Positions 24,201 to 35,510 of a stretch of 64,000 bases of DNA are shown here, piece by piece. The notes under the pieces were generated by a model. That model did not search any database, was not told where the DNA came from, and was given only the letters and a program-made list of their open reading frames with translations. Source of the DNA: Klebsormidium nitens (Eukaryota; Streptophyta; Klebsormidiophyceae; Klebsormidiales; Klebsormidiaceae); assembly GCA_000708835.1 (NCBI GenBank), contig DF236994.1, positions 124,001 through 188,000 of the forward strand, in the 5' to 3' direction. Both the position numbers and the translations under genes were made by a program. Within the stretch, counting starts at the first letter, position 1, and the number at the start of each line of letters is the position of its first letter.

Positions 24201-26365
24201 CTTTGAATCTCAAACGATCGTTGTTGGCTCCCGGCAAGGCTCCTTTGCCCGACAGCCGGGTCGCAAAGGAGTCAGCGTTCTTGGCCATGAGAGAAGCTCA
24301 GAGTTTCGGACTATTTTTCGTTTTTGCCCGAGAAACTTGAGTACTTGCGCCGCTCTCATGGTGGCCTCCCCCCCTTCAGTGCAGGCCATGGTGGCATTCT
24401 GCGAGGGCGCCGAGGCGGACATGCACATGTTTTTCGACAGGGCCGGCGGGTAAGCAGCTACCCGCCTGTACCGGACGCTTTCCAGTCCGCCACAAGGCTG
24501 CAGAGCGCTGCACCGGTCTGATTTGGTCGTGGCCAGTGTGCGGATCTCGAAGTGTAGAGTGTTGGGTCCGCCATGGCCCTCGCGCGAGCTTGCCTCAGGG
24601 AAAGACCCGCGTTTGCCGTTCTACGGCGCTTCTGCCTGAATTTAGCGACTGACTAGTCCTTGTTGTGACGCACTTTCAGTGGAAGCGGGGCGGGACCTCA
24701 ATGCCATGCTCGGTTCCTGAGTACCACCCCTCGAAACAACTGCATCGTAACTCCGACTTGACACCGTATGCCGATCAGACTGATAACAACCATCTCGACA
24801 AGTCCTTGCAGATTCACACAGGCTTGTAGTGCTGTTTGAGGCGTCCTTCCGAGCATACAACAAGAGGAAGCAAACACTCCCTCTATAAGAATCTGAGTCG
24901 TCCCTCCCCCTCACAGGCCCGTTCTCTTCGCGCCCCGCTTCGGCCTCGACGACTCGGAGCACTCCGACTTCGACGCGGCGCTCGTTCTCGCGACCATGAT
25001 GGACTCGCAACTGCGACCGCCAGAGGCCGAACAACCGGGCGCCACACCAGGCCCCGGGAATCATGACCCGGGCACTTCTGCCACGCCCAACCAGCAGCGG
25101 CGGCCCCCGGAAGACGCCCCCACGTCCGTGAACCGGTCAGATCGGACGAACACGTGGTCGGAGCTCTCGGGTGAGGAGGGCCACCGTTTCCCCTTGCATT
25201 TTTTGGTGTAGCGCATGAAAGAGGGGTGAGCAGGACTGAGATTTGAAAAAGGCTTGAACTGTTTGGGTCGTTCGAGTTCCTTGTGTACGCTTGTCACCGG
25301 CCGCTCGGCTGTCGATGGGTGAGAGGAGCGGCTTGCAGACACCTAGAAATGAGCCTTAAGCCCGGACTCGTATTCTTGCTCTTGCATGGCAGACTTCCGC
25401 TCAGCAGGCCTACCTGAGTTTCAAAAGGTTCACGGCGGAGGCGTCGCTTCTCTGGTTGTCGTGCAGCTTTCGCAAACTAGCAAATCCGGTTATGCTGGAA
25501 CCATGCACAGAGCAGAGTCTTACACGACGAGGATTATGCAGTGCGTATACTTTTACCAACAGTCTTCCTAGGGCCTTCCGCAAGCGAATTGCGAAGACAA
25601 GTTCTTTAACGGCTTAGCGTTGGTGGTTTGCAGGGAGTGGCGCACGGACTGGCGCGGGACCGAGCCGAGGGCCGGACTCGCAAGGCGCCCAGCGCAGCGC
25701 CCAGGGGAGCGAGGAGATACCCATCAGGGAGCCGCCCAGAGCGGCGGCCCCTGAAGCGAACCAGTAAGTAGCTCTTCCCCCGAGGAAGTACGATATAGAT
25801 CCTTCTGGAAAACCGAGCGGAAACGTCTAGAGGGCCGGTTGTCCTGAAAGGCGCAATCAGCAGCTTCTGCTTGTCTCTTGACCTCATCCTAGGTGCTGTT
25901 TCGATGTTCGACGAGAGACGTTCTGTTGGTTTGTTGCTTCCTTTTAGCCGCGCCTGACCTGCGTAGAGTGGATTTGCGCTTCAAGCGTACGTTCGTTAAG
26001 GTACAAGCGCTTCCAACGTTTGCATGACAAACCTAGAATCTCATAACTCCGTTTCACAACCGCTCGAACTCCTCGCTGCCAGGAACTCGGACGACAGGTC
26101 AGCCGGACCGTCCAATCGGGAGCCCGAAGCACAAGCCAGTGGACGAACCAACTGGCAGCAAACCTTCGCCACTTCAGATGCATCCAAAGATCCTGCCAAA
26201 ACCCAAGCAGCCGACGCCCACAGAGATCCGTTAGTCCCTCAAGAACGACCGTCGCGGCCGCACTTTTACATGGATGACGACGGGGAGGATGAGAGGATGT
26301 CAGAGGAGGAAGAAGACGAGTTTGTGGTGCCGGCAACACCACCGGAAGAAAGAGGGGCGTATTGA
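21222..26365 (+). CDS. RAD9: RAD9 checkpoint clamp subunit (9 exons, 484 aa)
   Basis: Exons are 21222-21326, 21577-21720, 22314-22419, 23102-23356, 23912-24027, 24385-24449, 24917-25170, 25634-25760 and 26083-26365 (TGA). The total is 1455 nt with phases matched. The N-terminal ~290 residues follow plant RAD9 closely: MECILSGTQVKSFCRAVNCL, LNSSRSAFLEISYKTQFFDS, VQWTIDCLDGIRKTYWISC, VVKPRDLSRLLANFQASLQE, ITIIATEP, TQLWIDPAEELQEYFHQG, and MVAFCEGAEADMHMFFDRAG. RAD9 forms the PCNA-like 9-1-1 clamp with HUS1 and RAD1 in the nucleus and signals DNA damage through ATR. The tail from about 290 is disordered (Pro, Gly, Ser, Gln) and ends in an acidic patch (DDDGEDERMSEEEEDE) before PATPPEE, as expected for the regulatory RAD9 tail. 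Confidence 0.93.
23017..23059 (+). repeat. 19-bp direct repeat in RAD9 intron 3
   Basis: The sequence cttttgacagcaaacctcg occurs at 23017-23035 and again, identical, at 23041-23059, a period of 24 bases about 40 bases upstream of the exon 4 acceptor. Confidence 0.8.
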
Positions 26366-27118
26366 TCAATTGGACGTATCTAACTCAGTGAGTGCTGCCG
26401 CTTCAGCCAATTGTCTGTTTATCAACAATCGAGCAGAGTGCTGTTCAGCCTACAGTGGACGTGGCTGCGTGTCTGGGGTCATTTTGACGGCTCTAACGCA
26501 CACCAATTTTCTCATCACGATATTAACCGTCATTAACCTAGATAATCAGCTCTTCGGCCCGCTAACCGAGCCTGCTAACTATTCCCCCACGCAAGATCCA
26601 ATCCCCAACGGCCACGTTATGCTTATTAAAGTTCCCATGCCGACGCGGACTAGATTGCTTCTATAACGCGATGCGCCAATATCAATCGAGAGCACGTGCT
26701 AATGTCCATGTATATAAAGATCTGCCAGGTGATGGTCTAGGCTACCTAATTAACCATGCGTCTATAGTAAATCACCACATGCGGAAGGAGGCTGCATGGG
26801 CCTGGACGTTTTCAACTACGGCATGCGCATATTTGGTATACGTGTCAAGCAACTTGTCAGGACCTAGCCGCCGCCGAGGGTATAACCCAGTCGTGCGGTA
26901 TATATGGACGTGTCCGACGCGCGCGCTGTACGACGGCCATTCAGCATGTGGATGCTACTTTCCGATGCGCTCGCGTGCAGAGAAACTCGACGACGTTTTA
27001 ATCGTCATCAACGCGTCAAGAGGGATCCCTCATGCAGGGCGAATCATTGCATAATTGTGCCACATTGTTGCACGTGGTTAAAGCGCAATTTATGATGGAG
27101 TTGGACAGGCCTGCTTCA
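26366..27118. other. Intergenic, between convergent RAD9 and oxidoreductase genes
   Basis: The interval is bounded by the two stop codons. It holds only 3' flanks and no coding sequence I can support. Confidence 0.45.
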
Positions 27119-30100
27119 CTAAGGTTCCGTTGTTTTCATTGCAGCAGGCAAGCTGCCGTCGGCTTGCAAATCGCCGGACTCGCACCGAGAAGCAACGCAC
27201 TGACTCAACTCATAGGTTTTAGCTGCATCGCTGTAAGGGCTCCTTACCCCCGACGTTTCCCCGGTCTGAACTGCTCTGACGAACGCCGCGAGCTCTTCGT
27301 AATACATGTCAACCGTCCGATCCACGGCGACCTGCAAAGCACGTAACTTGGGTTATTACAGTGCTGGATGGGTAGTCCATGCAGATAAGGTTTGAACGAG
27401 AGCATCATGACTCTTGCAAGAGGATCAAGCTTCTGAAAGGCATGGTTCTTCAACCGAAATTGGAGGATGATGCGGCCGACGATTGTTTGGTCCTAGCCCT
27501 TCCTCCATGTCCTCTAGATCGCACAGGAGATCATATGATTTCATGCGAAGGCGTTCGTTGACATTTTACTCACGAGATCTAGTTGAGCCCAAACGCCTTC
27601 CGAGATTGCGGCTAGCAAGCGACGGTGACAGTCGACTCACAAGCTAGCTCTCAGAAGAAGCTTCTTACCTCTTGGTAATCCTCCCGGCCCGGATGGCGCA
27701 CCCTGACCCGCGCGTCCGCGTACGGGTCACAGATGATGACGTGCAAGCCGTCAGCAAAGATGTCGATCTCGGTGAAAAACGCGGCCCCGTTGAGAACAAT
27801 GGTGTGAGTGAATGAACCGACGGCCCCGCTCTCGAACAAAAAGGTGGCGGCGGTGGCCCGGTTGATCCGACGCTCCCGGGGCACCTAACAAGTGCCTCGT
27901 GGCAATCAGCGTGCACATACGGCGGCGGATTAAGAATGAGGCGGGCGAAGGAGACCAAGCGACTGAGGTGTTAATTTCATTGTTTGCCTGCCGAAGACGA
28001 AGTGGGGCGTTTTTTAAAGTGTCTATCTTAACCACAGAAACGAAAAGAAAGCAGACGATGCTTCCACTTGATGTAAGGGCACAGCCGATGGTCTCAAAGG
28101 TGAGCCGCTCACAACACTGAAACTTAGAACGCCTAAAGAGTTACGTCTTTGCGCATCAGGTCGTTGCAAGAAGTTGCACTCTCCAGCAAAAGCTACAAAC
28201 ATGCGCGCCCTGTCCCGATTGATGCTGACAATCAACATGCATAACGTCGGACTTGCCACTCAGTGCCGACTTTCCAGCGTCGCGAACCCTTAAGCCCTTC
28301 CCTCTCAAACCGTCTTGTTACAGACCAAACTGCTTATATTCTTCCCGTCAACGAGCCCACCTGATGCTCCCCACCGGGGGCGGCCGGCATGTCCGACAGC
28401 GGGTACTCGGGCCCCACCGCAACCCCCCCCAGCGTTTCGTGCCGCACCTCCCCCCCGAAAAAGCGCATGAGGTCCAGAAAATGCGTGCCCTGCTCGACTA
28501 CGGGGCCCCCGCTTTGGGTGACGTCCCACCACTCCCGCTTCCGGATCTCGGAGTAAGCGCACGCGTACCGGGCGACGATGGCGGCGGGGGGGCGGCCGAC
28601 CTAGCGAATGGAGAGGGTCTGGAGGGCATTCGACATGTACGCTCAAAATGTAAGGACCATCTGTGTTTTTCGCCTTAAGTGTTCGGGCTCCGACAAATTG
28701 GCCGAGAATTCAATACATGGTCGAAGTCAGATAGTTTTGCACCTAATGCTCGGCCGGCCGATCCGGCGAACGAGGGCAGTCGACAACGGGCGGAGAACGC
28801 TCTGAGACCGACTACGTACAAGTGACAGAACGGTCGGTGAATAAGTGTTCGAGAGAACAAGAGCCTGTCTGGCAAGCCTGATCATACTCTCAATTCAAGA
28901 AGTGACTGTTCCTGAAACCGGGTTAAGGAGTCGCTCGGGTCGGACGGAGGTTTTTGCAGCTGTTGGTTCGGTTCTGCCTCTCGAGGCCATAAAGCGGCAT
29001 TTTCTCCGCATGGCGCTGGAGAAGATACAGTTGAAGAAGCTATTCACAACAAAGGCTACAGACGATGAAAATCAAGTCGACTCTGACAGTGTTACAAAGC
29101 GGGACAATGAAATGCGACTGCATGAAGCTAGTTCTCAAAATCGCTTGCCGGCTTAGCGAGACTTGGTCCAAGTGGCGTTGGAAAATCAATCGGGCGCTGC
29201 TCATATCTGCCTCTGTTGTCATATCCCTTAATCATGTATTCGTACCCTATCAGATGTGTGGGATCAAAACAACACCTGTCCCATATATCCTTTCAACACT
29301 TGTCGACTTACTGCTACAAACAAAGTAGCACAACGACTTCACATAAACTCACTTCAGCCAGGATCTTCTTGGCGGCGGTCACCGCGGGCGAGTAGCGTAG
29401 CATGTAGCCGACGCTCATGACGAGGCCCTTCTCCCGCCGCAGAGCCTCGAGCTCCCGCGCCAGCTGGCGCACTTCTTCGGACGGCCGGACGCTCAGCGGC
29501 TTGTCCACAAAGAAGTGGACGCCCGCACGCGCGAGGTCGAGCTCGATGCGGGCGGAGGGGTCGTGGAGGGAGCCTGTCGGAGAAGGGAATTTTCAGGAAA
29601 GAAGAACGTTTGCAATCGCTTCGTAGGATAGCTAGAACGGGCCGCTTTTCGCAAAATGGCTGACAAGCAAGCCTAAAAGCAGGAATGGAAGAGAGGAACT
29701 CACAGTGAATCTTTTTCCTGGAGGCTGTTTGCCCGAGGACAGGACATATGATGACTGTCAAGACCTACTAGAGACCAGAGTCACTCTTCCACTAAAGAGT
29801 GAAGTGCTGTGGTTCGAGCGCTGCTCTAAAGCAACACACAGAGAGACTTTCCAGTAGAACGAGCCTCTTACCATGAAAGACTGGGGGCACCCCGATGAAG
29901 ACAGCGTCAGGCCGCACGGATGGGCCCGTCAGAAGATCTCTGTGGCTGGCAAGGGCCTGCGTGTTCTTCCAAAGCTCCCCCCGTGGACCTTGTCGGCATT
30001 TGTCGATACGCGCCTGCAACCACAACATGGGTTTGGCTTTGCAATCTGTGCTGTGACTCAACCTTGCTCCTGAACGTTTGTTTTTAGAATTGTGATCAGT

Positions 30101-31157
30101 CATTATTACAAGACGGTCCATTCTTTCAGTTGAACTCTTCCCTGTCAAAAGCGTGTCCTCAATTTGACCTTGCTCCTATTCACAAAGAAGAGGGCATGGG
30201 TGATTCAAAGCTATCAAGAACAGGAAGACCCTATTGACATAAGCCCTTCCCCCTGAGCAGTTCTTTAAGGACTATTTGTGTCACAGGTACAGATTTTATT
30301 GATGTTCTGAAATTTACCTCACTGTATAGCAGATGCATTTCAAAAAATCGAAGTGTGGCACAACCTCTTACTTGTGCAAGTTCCACATTCGGGTCCACCA
30401 CTGCTGAAAAGGAGACCCCAGGAATCTCTTGCAGCCTGGCAGCATGATTCCAGGGCCCTTCAGGAGAACCAAAGTGTATCCCACCTGCAGATAGTGAAAG
30501 AGTCATAGTAACCCAGCATTGACTGTCATTTGATTGCTGGAACCAGGTTCTGAGAAAGAGGCCACGAAACAGAGGCCAGACCTCAATCATCGTCATATCT
30601 ATATTGTAATGCTTGGGGAGAAGACCTGTAATAAGCAACAAAAACAAGGAGGATAAAGTGGAAAGGAGGATCGGAAGTCAAGTCCCACTGCACTACCAGA
30701 TTGTGTAGGGCAGAAATACGACAGTATGTTGAGCCCCAGCCATGTTGAAGGTTCTGACATTGCTCGAAAGTCAATTACAGAACAAACATTGCTCGAAAAG
30801 AAAAAGTCAATTACAGAACCTGAAATTTCTAAAGTTGATTCCTGAATTGACATCAAGCGACTGCATTGAGGCTATATTCTCAAGCTTGACCATTGACGAG
30901 AAGTTTTCTGCATTCAGTCCAGCAGATTGGGCTAGAACCAGATACCAATTGGCTGCTCTCGTTTCCAAGGGGCAATGCCGACAGCCCAGTCGCATCACAC
31001 GCGAGCCGATGCTTTCACTGAGGACCTCCGAAGGTGTACCATTCATGCAATGCACCTCACCTGCACCAACCAGGGCTACATGCATCCATCTCTTTGCCGT
31101 AAATGCTGCACCACCTCCAACAGCCCTATCTTTCAGTAAAGTGAGGGCACGAAACAT
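27119..31157 (-). CDS. Gfo/Idh/MocA-family oxidoreductase (7 exons, 413 aa)
   Basis: Minus-strand exons are 31157-31061, 30484-30372, 30013-29872, 29573-29353, 28600-28361, 27884-27669 and 27331-27119 (TAG), total 1242 nt in phase. The first ATG gives a short basic leader before the Rossmann strand (HVALVGAGGIHFGSPEGPW; an alternative Met starts MHVALVGAG). The usual family landmarks follow in order: AVFIGVPPVFHG, HFFVDKPLSVRPSEE (the EKP-like loop, here VDKP, about residue 139), GYMLRYSPA (about 183) and VVEQGTHFLDLM (active-site His/Asp, about 230). The C-terminal half forms the substrate domain. Enzymes of this family oxidise or reduce sugars or related polyols with NAD(P). The substrate is unknown. 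The HFGSPEGPW start and overall layout resemble fungal members more than any plant protein I recall. Confidence 0.85.
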
Positions 31158-31242
31158 TGCGCAATGCTGCGAGCTACTCCGCAACAATCTAAGAATCAGC
31201 CGGAAGAAAATTCGTTGGACTAATCCGGGGGTGGTTTGAAAG

Positions 31243-31351
31243 CTCACAACAAAGGATTGCTATCGACTAGGGGTTCTGTCGAATCCACGCCTCTTCTGTT
31301 CACTACATACCGAGGCCGATGATAATTTCGGGAGCGCAGCCGCCAAACAAT
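31243..31351. repeat. Split direct repeat B2 of the retroelement
   Basis: These 109 bp, starting ctcacaacaaaggattgc and ending gccgccaaacaat, recur in direct orientation at 33295-33403 with only a few substitutions. Confidence 0.9.
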
Positions 31352-31820
31352 CGTAAAACCGCTGACACGTGAGCCCACGTAAAAAATGAGAAACCGCGGA
31401 ACGCGGTTTTGGAGCTCGTTTATAGGTATACATAGTGCAATATATGCGATTTAGGGACCCTATATGCGGGTAGAGATTAAAATTATGAATTTCTACCTGG
31501 AAGGTCGTAAACTTACAGGGTTTACCGTTCTGTAGATTCATGGCAAGTCGATTTCAAGGTACCCGGCCGCTTATAGTAGAAGCTATTAAAATAATTTGTT
31601 AGTGCCCATGCAACTGGGGGGCTGGTTTCCCGCTGCAGAACTACCCCCTGGCACTTAGCGCCTGCAGAATTCGAGCAGAATTCTTGATTGTCGGCGGTCG
31701 CTATGGCCGCCCCCCAAGCCGTCGATGGAAAGCAGCTACAAATCTAGCTGACGGCGAATCACATTTCCTGCTTTCAATCGGCAGGTCCCGTCCGATGGCC
31801 CCAACCATTCCTGGCCTTCC

Positions 31821-32400
31821 ACTGATCTTTGGTGTATTTTGCGCTGAACTGGGCCACTGAAGTCGAGGCATTCGCCTGCGCTCGGCATCTGCAGGCTCCA
31901 CTTCTAACTTTGGTCCTCAGTCACTGGCCTTCCTCTGCATCCTCTGTTTAATTTCTCAACCTCTGCCCCGCCCTTCACTCAACGGATCATGCACATTGCT
32001 TATAATGGAACAGATCATTATGAGGCTCTCGTAGTTCCCATCGCCGCCACCGCGGCCTTACTCTCGCACCAGGTCTACAATGATGATTCTCCAACACCCC
32101 CATACCCCTCCCGCTTCTTCCTCTGCCTTTGACGCCACTCATATTTTCCATCGTTCCTCTCGTTTCGCAGCTACACTTTGGTACCACTGGTCATCAGACC
32201 AAACGGCGTCGCATCGACTCCCGGACAATATGATACGTGCTCCCATATTCTGAAAGAAACCTTTGCACTGACATCGGTGTGATACACCGGTAGGCTCTGC
32301 CCTTGAGGCGTATGCTAGTCTGCAGTTTCCACCTGACGAGCTGCATGTGCCAGACGGTCAACCCCCAAAAAAAAAAACTGATCTTTGGTGTATTTTGCGC
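31821..32400. repeat. 24-bp sequence repeated within the retroelement spacer
   Basis: The first 20 bases, actgatctttggtgtatttt, followed by gcgc, occur at 31821-31844 and again at 32377-32400, identical. The second copy follows an 11-A run and runs into a (gc) repeat. The rest of the 1.76 kb spacer 31352-33110 shows no coding sequence. Confidence 0.75.
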
Positions 32401-33110
32401 GCGCGCGTGAAACCCCGACCACAGCCTGATTATGCGGGCTGAAATTGCCCCCTAAATTTACGGACGTGACCGGGGGTCTATACATGAACGTGCGTTCTTG
32501 GCCGCAATATCAAGGACCTACCGATCACTCTTTCTGCATGGGAAAAGAAATACGGTCTAAAAGTACGGGCCCAAATTGCCCGACATGCACATAGCATAAT
32601 GTTCAACCTGGAAAGCGTTTTGTCGTCCAACTCTCGTCCAACTGGCCAGAAAAAAAAGGTTTGGCGGCACTAAACGACAAATTTTTTTTGCCCCATCGAA
32701 CAGAGACGCGTAGAAATTTGATACCCCAGCTCACGGCTCCTGTGAAGACGACGGATAAAACTTTTCCTTGCCCCATCTGCAAGTCCGGTGGTCAATCCGA
32801 CAGCTTCGTTATAGCTATTAAAGCTATAAACTCGCTAAAAAGGCTCGCCGGGTGAATATGGCAGGTCCGAGTCGGCGGTGAAAGATCGTTCGGCGACGGC
32901 AGAGTCTCGCGCGCGCGGGCGAGCGAGAGCGGCCAGGCCTTCGGTGTGCAGCAGAACAGCGTCTGGCGTGTCTGGCGCAGTTTCGAGAGTGCTGTCGGTG
33001 GGAGTAGTGTGGCACCTGGTGCGGGAAGCTTACACACGTGAGTGTAGCGTCTTTATGTCATTTGTTAAGGCTGTTCGACTGTTCGAGGTTGAGTCGGGGT
33101 GGGAGGGTGG

Positions 33111-33285
33111 GTACGAAAAACTTTCTACGCGCCTTGGCGCCTGGCAAAAAGCTCCTGCTAAGGAACTTTCGAATGATTCAGAACACGATTCATATCACGG
33201 ATGTTCTTGCTTAAAGTTCAAGTCTGCTACTGTCGAGTAAAAGCGTCGATAAATCAGGTGACGAAATCAACGGTTGACAAAGTAT
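33111..33285. repeat. Split direct repeat A2 of the retroelement
   Basis: Begins gtacgaaaaactttct and ends cggttgacaaagtat. It recurs at 40806-40989. The two copies differ by a short insertion (ttcttcgtgcg-like, near the GTTCTT run) and scattered substitutions. Confidence 0.9.
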
Positions 33286-33294
33286 CATCCCTAA

Positions 33295-33403
33295 CTCACA
33301 ACAAAGGATTGCTATCGACTAGGGGTTGTGTCGAATCCACGCCTCTTTTGTTCACTATATACCGAGGCCGATGATAATTTCGGGAGCGCAGCCGCCAAAC
33401 AAT
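33295..33403. repeat. Split direct repeat B1 of the retroelement
   Basis: Second copy of the 109-bp repeat at 31243-31351. It is separated from A2 by only 9 bases (catccctaa), forming the B1A2 junction. Confidence 0.9.
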
Positions 33404-33431
33404 AGTTGCCCAAAAGAATGGCGGGCAAAGG

Positions 33432-34560
33432 ATGATGGTTGGCGTGCTTTGGCCGTGCAGTGAGGTGCAGGGAATCTGGAAACGGGCGAGGGGAATGGAT
33501 GAAGGACAGTCCGAGCCCGGGGCGAGGTGGACGGACGACGAGATAAGAAGGTTCTATGCCGAGAATCTGCAGAGCGCTGTAGGAATTGCGAATCGAGGAG
33601 TGAGTGAGGGATTCGAAGACAGTCGCAAGCGGACTTGGAGCGAGTTCGGGGATTTCTGCGGGCACGTTGGAATAGCTCCAGGCAAAGCTGAAGACGTCGA
33701 TGTGCTGGCATTTGTTCAGGGTTTCTGGTTACCACGGCACGTGGGAAACTGTCGCACGTATGGATCCGACGGCGGAAAGGTGGCCTCCGCGTCCGCTATA
33801 AAGGCGGTGCTAGCACACCTGGCCCAAGAGCTTCAGCATGCTGGGTCGGCGAACCGAGGAAAATCCTATTCATACTGAGAGCGTGAGGAGTTATCGGGAA
33901 GGTTATCGAAATCGGCTGCACGATTGCGGAGTTCGCGAGAAGAGAGCGAAGGTCTTCACGGAGTCAAAGGTGAATGACTTAATACTAGTTGGCTGCAGTT
34001 CACCAAGTGGATAAGAAGGACGGTCTAGAAGAATGCTGCGCGTTAACCGACTTAGCAATTGTGACTTACTTGTGGGAATCCTAGAGTCGGGGAAAGAAGT
34101 GCGGAGAACTCGAGGCGCGGCAAGTACGATTCGAGAGCGGAATAGTAGAAGCCGGCTGGTCGAAAACGGTTCAGATGGAACCGAGCGCGGAAATCCCTGT
34201 GAGCAGCGCCTTTTTAGAGTCCGCGGCTCGCCTGGTTTCCGTGTGCGAGCGGGAAGGTTATCCAGTGGGGAGCGGATTCCTGTTCCGGCCGTCAAACGTG
34301 CGGAAAAATGGTTTTAAAAACGAAGCCTTGAAAAGCGGAACTATGCGGCGCCGAGTGCAATTCAGCGTCTGCGGGAAGCAGGTTTATTCGAGGGCGAGAC
34401 GCTGCACAGCTTTCGCAAATCCGCTGTGCAGCATGCGGCCGAGATAGAGGGTTACGACGTCGCTCGGTTAATGGCACGAGGGCGCTGGTCTTCATACGCA
34501 GCCTTCCGGGTTTATGTTAGTAGAAGAGATAGCAAGCAGATTCCCACGACGAAGTGGTAG
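33432..34560 (+). pseudogene. Tyrosine recombinase of the retroelement, broken
   Basis: Starts ATG 33432. The first frame (to TGA near 33878) encodes an N-terminal core-binding-like region (FEDSRKRTWSEFGDFCGHVG, SASAIKAVLAHLAQEL). The next segment in another frame contains SYREGYRNRLHDCGVREKRA. A frame through 34030-34290 holds LTDLAIVTYLWES, then an in-frame TAG at 34082-34084, then VEAGWSKTVQMEPSAE. The C-terminal catalytic part is in a third frame: LHSFRKSAVQHAAE (the H-x-x-R motif), MARGRWSSYAAFRVYV (second His/Trp position and nucleophile Tyr), ending TAG 34558-34560. The family cuts and joins the circular DNA intermediate. It is antisense to the element's other genes and inactive as it stands. 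Confidence 0.8.
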
Positions 34561-34942
34561 GTAGCCGTTATAGGAGGTTCAATTAGATATCAGATATAGG
34601 TCTTTAGAAGTTCACAGTATTAACTCTGGAGATTTTCTGACTGTTTCTAACATGTACCTTCGTTTTGGATGTTACTTCAATTTCAATTCATGCGCATTCA
34701 ACGAATGACGTGGCATGAATTAACAATCAATTGATTCATTCGATTAGGGCCAGCTGTATGCAATGCTTATTACATATCACCAGACTACGTGTATGATTTT
34801 TAAGCCAAGGAAAGCTGGGTTTCTGGTTCCTGAAGGGACTCTGAGGCTTGCTACACAGCTCTCTGATATCCTCGGGATCTGGAATACTTTTTGGGATGCT
34901 CTAGGCGCAATACTCTCTACTTGTGTATGCAGTAGCGACCCT

Positions 34943-35510
34943 TCAGGTATGCTTATGCAAACTAGCGCATCCGTTTTGTATCTCCGGAGGAGATCCAAGG
35001 CGAGCCCTGCCAGGCCTGGCGGAGGAAACACCCATGCACAACTGTCCTCGTGCGACTATCCTTGACCAGTCCAACGACTGAGCAAGGATCCCAGAGCATT
35101 CTGGCGTATAGTATTTGCTGACGAAGACAGGCGCCACGTGGAGATGGCTCGACGCGAAGAGGTCGACGGCAGGCCGGACTGAGAAGAACTCAGTCACCTC
35201 GTTGTAGAGCTTCGGGGAGAGGCCCCAATCAGAGGGGTCTGGCTCTCTGGAGAGGGCATCTGCTTCCTCTATTTCTTCCCTGGGAACCCATCGGGCGGCT
35301 ATGTCAAAGTCGTACGCTCTAGACAGCTCCACGAGCTTTTGGAGAGCAGAATTGATAAAGGGGGCCGCGCTTCTGCACTTGGTTAAGGCACTAACCCCGG
35401 CTTGACTATCTCCAATGACCAAGACTGAGCGTCCCTTGATCTCTTCTGGAGCTTGCTCCGCCACAACTTGCAAGGCAGCTGCATAACCGCCTACTTCTCT
35501 TTCCGAGCTA
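34943..35510 (-). pseudogene. RNase H domain of the retroelement, broken
   Basis: The minus-strand frame 35473-34943 encodes GRSVLVIGDSQAGVSAL, FDIAARWVPREEIEEADALS, and a tail of the type VTEFFSVRPAVDLFASSHLH, which matches the RNase H region (GDS and ADxLSR motifs) of tyrosine-recombinase and related retroelements. RNase H degrades the RNA of RNA-DNA hybrids during reverse transcription. The start of the domain (a DASG motif near 35610) lies in a different frame at the end of the RT frame, so at least two frameshifts separate them. Confidence 0.75.

Noticed and set aside
25944-26369. 141-codon antisense frame over RAD9 exon 9
   Set aside because: The sense strand encodes the acidic RAD9 tail in phase with the other eight exons; the antisense frame has no motif.
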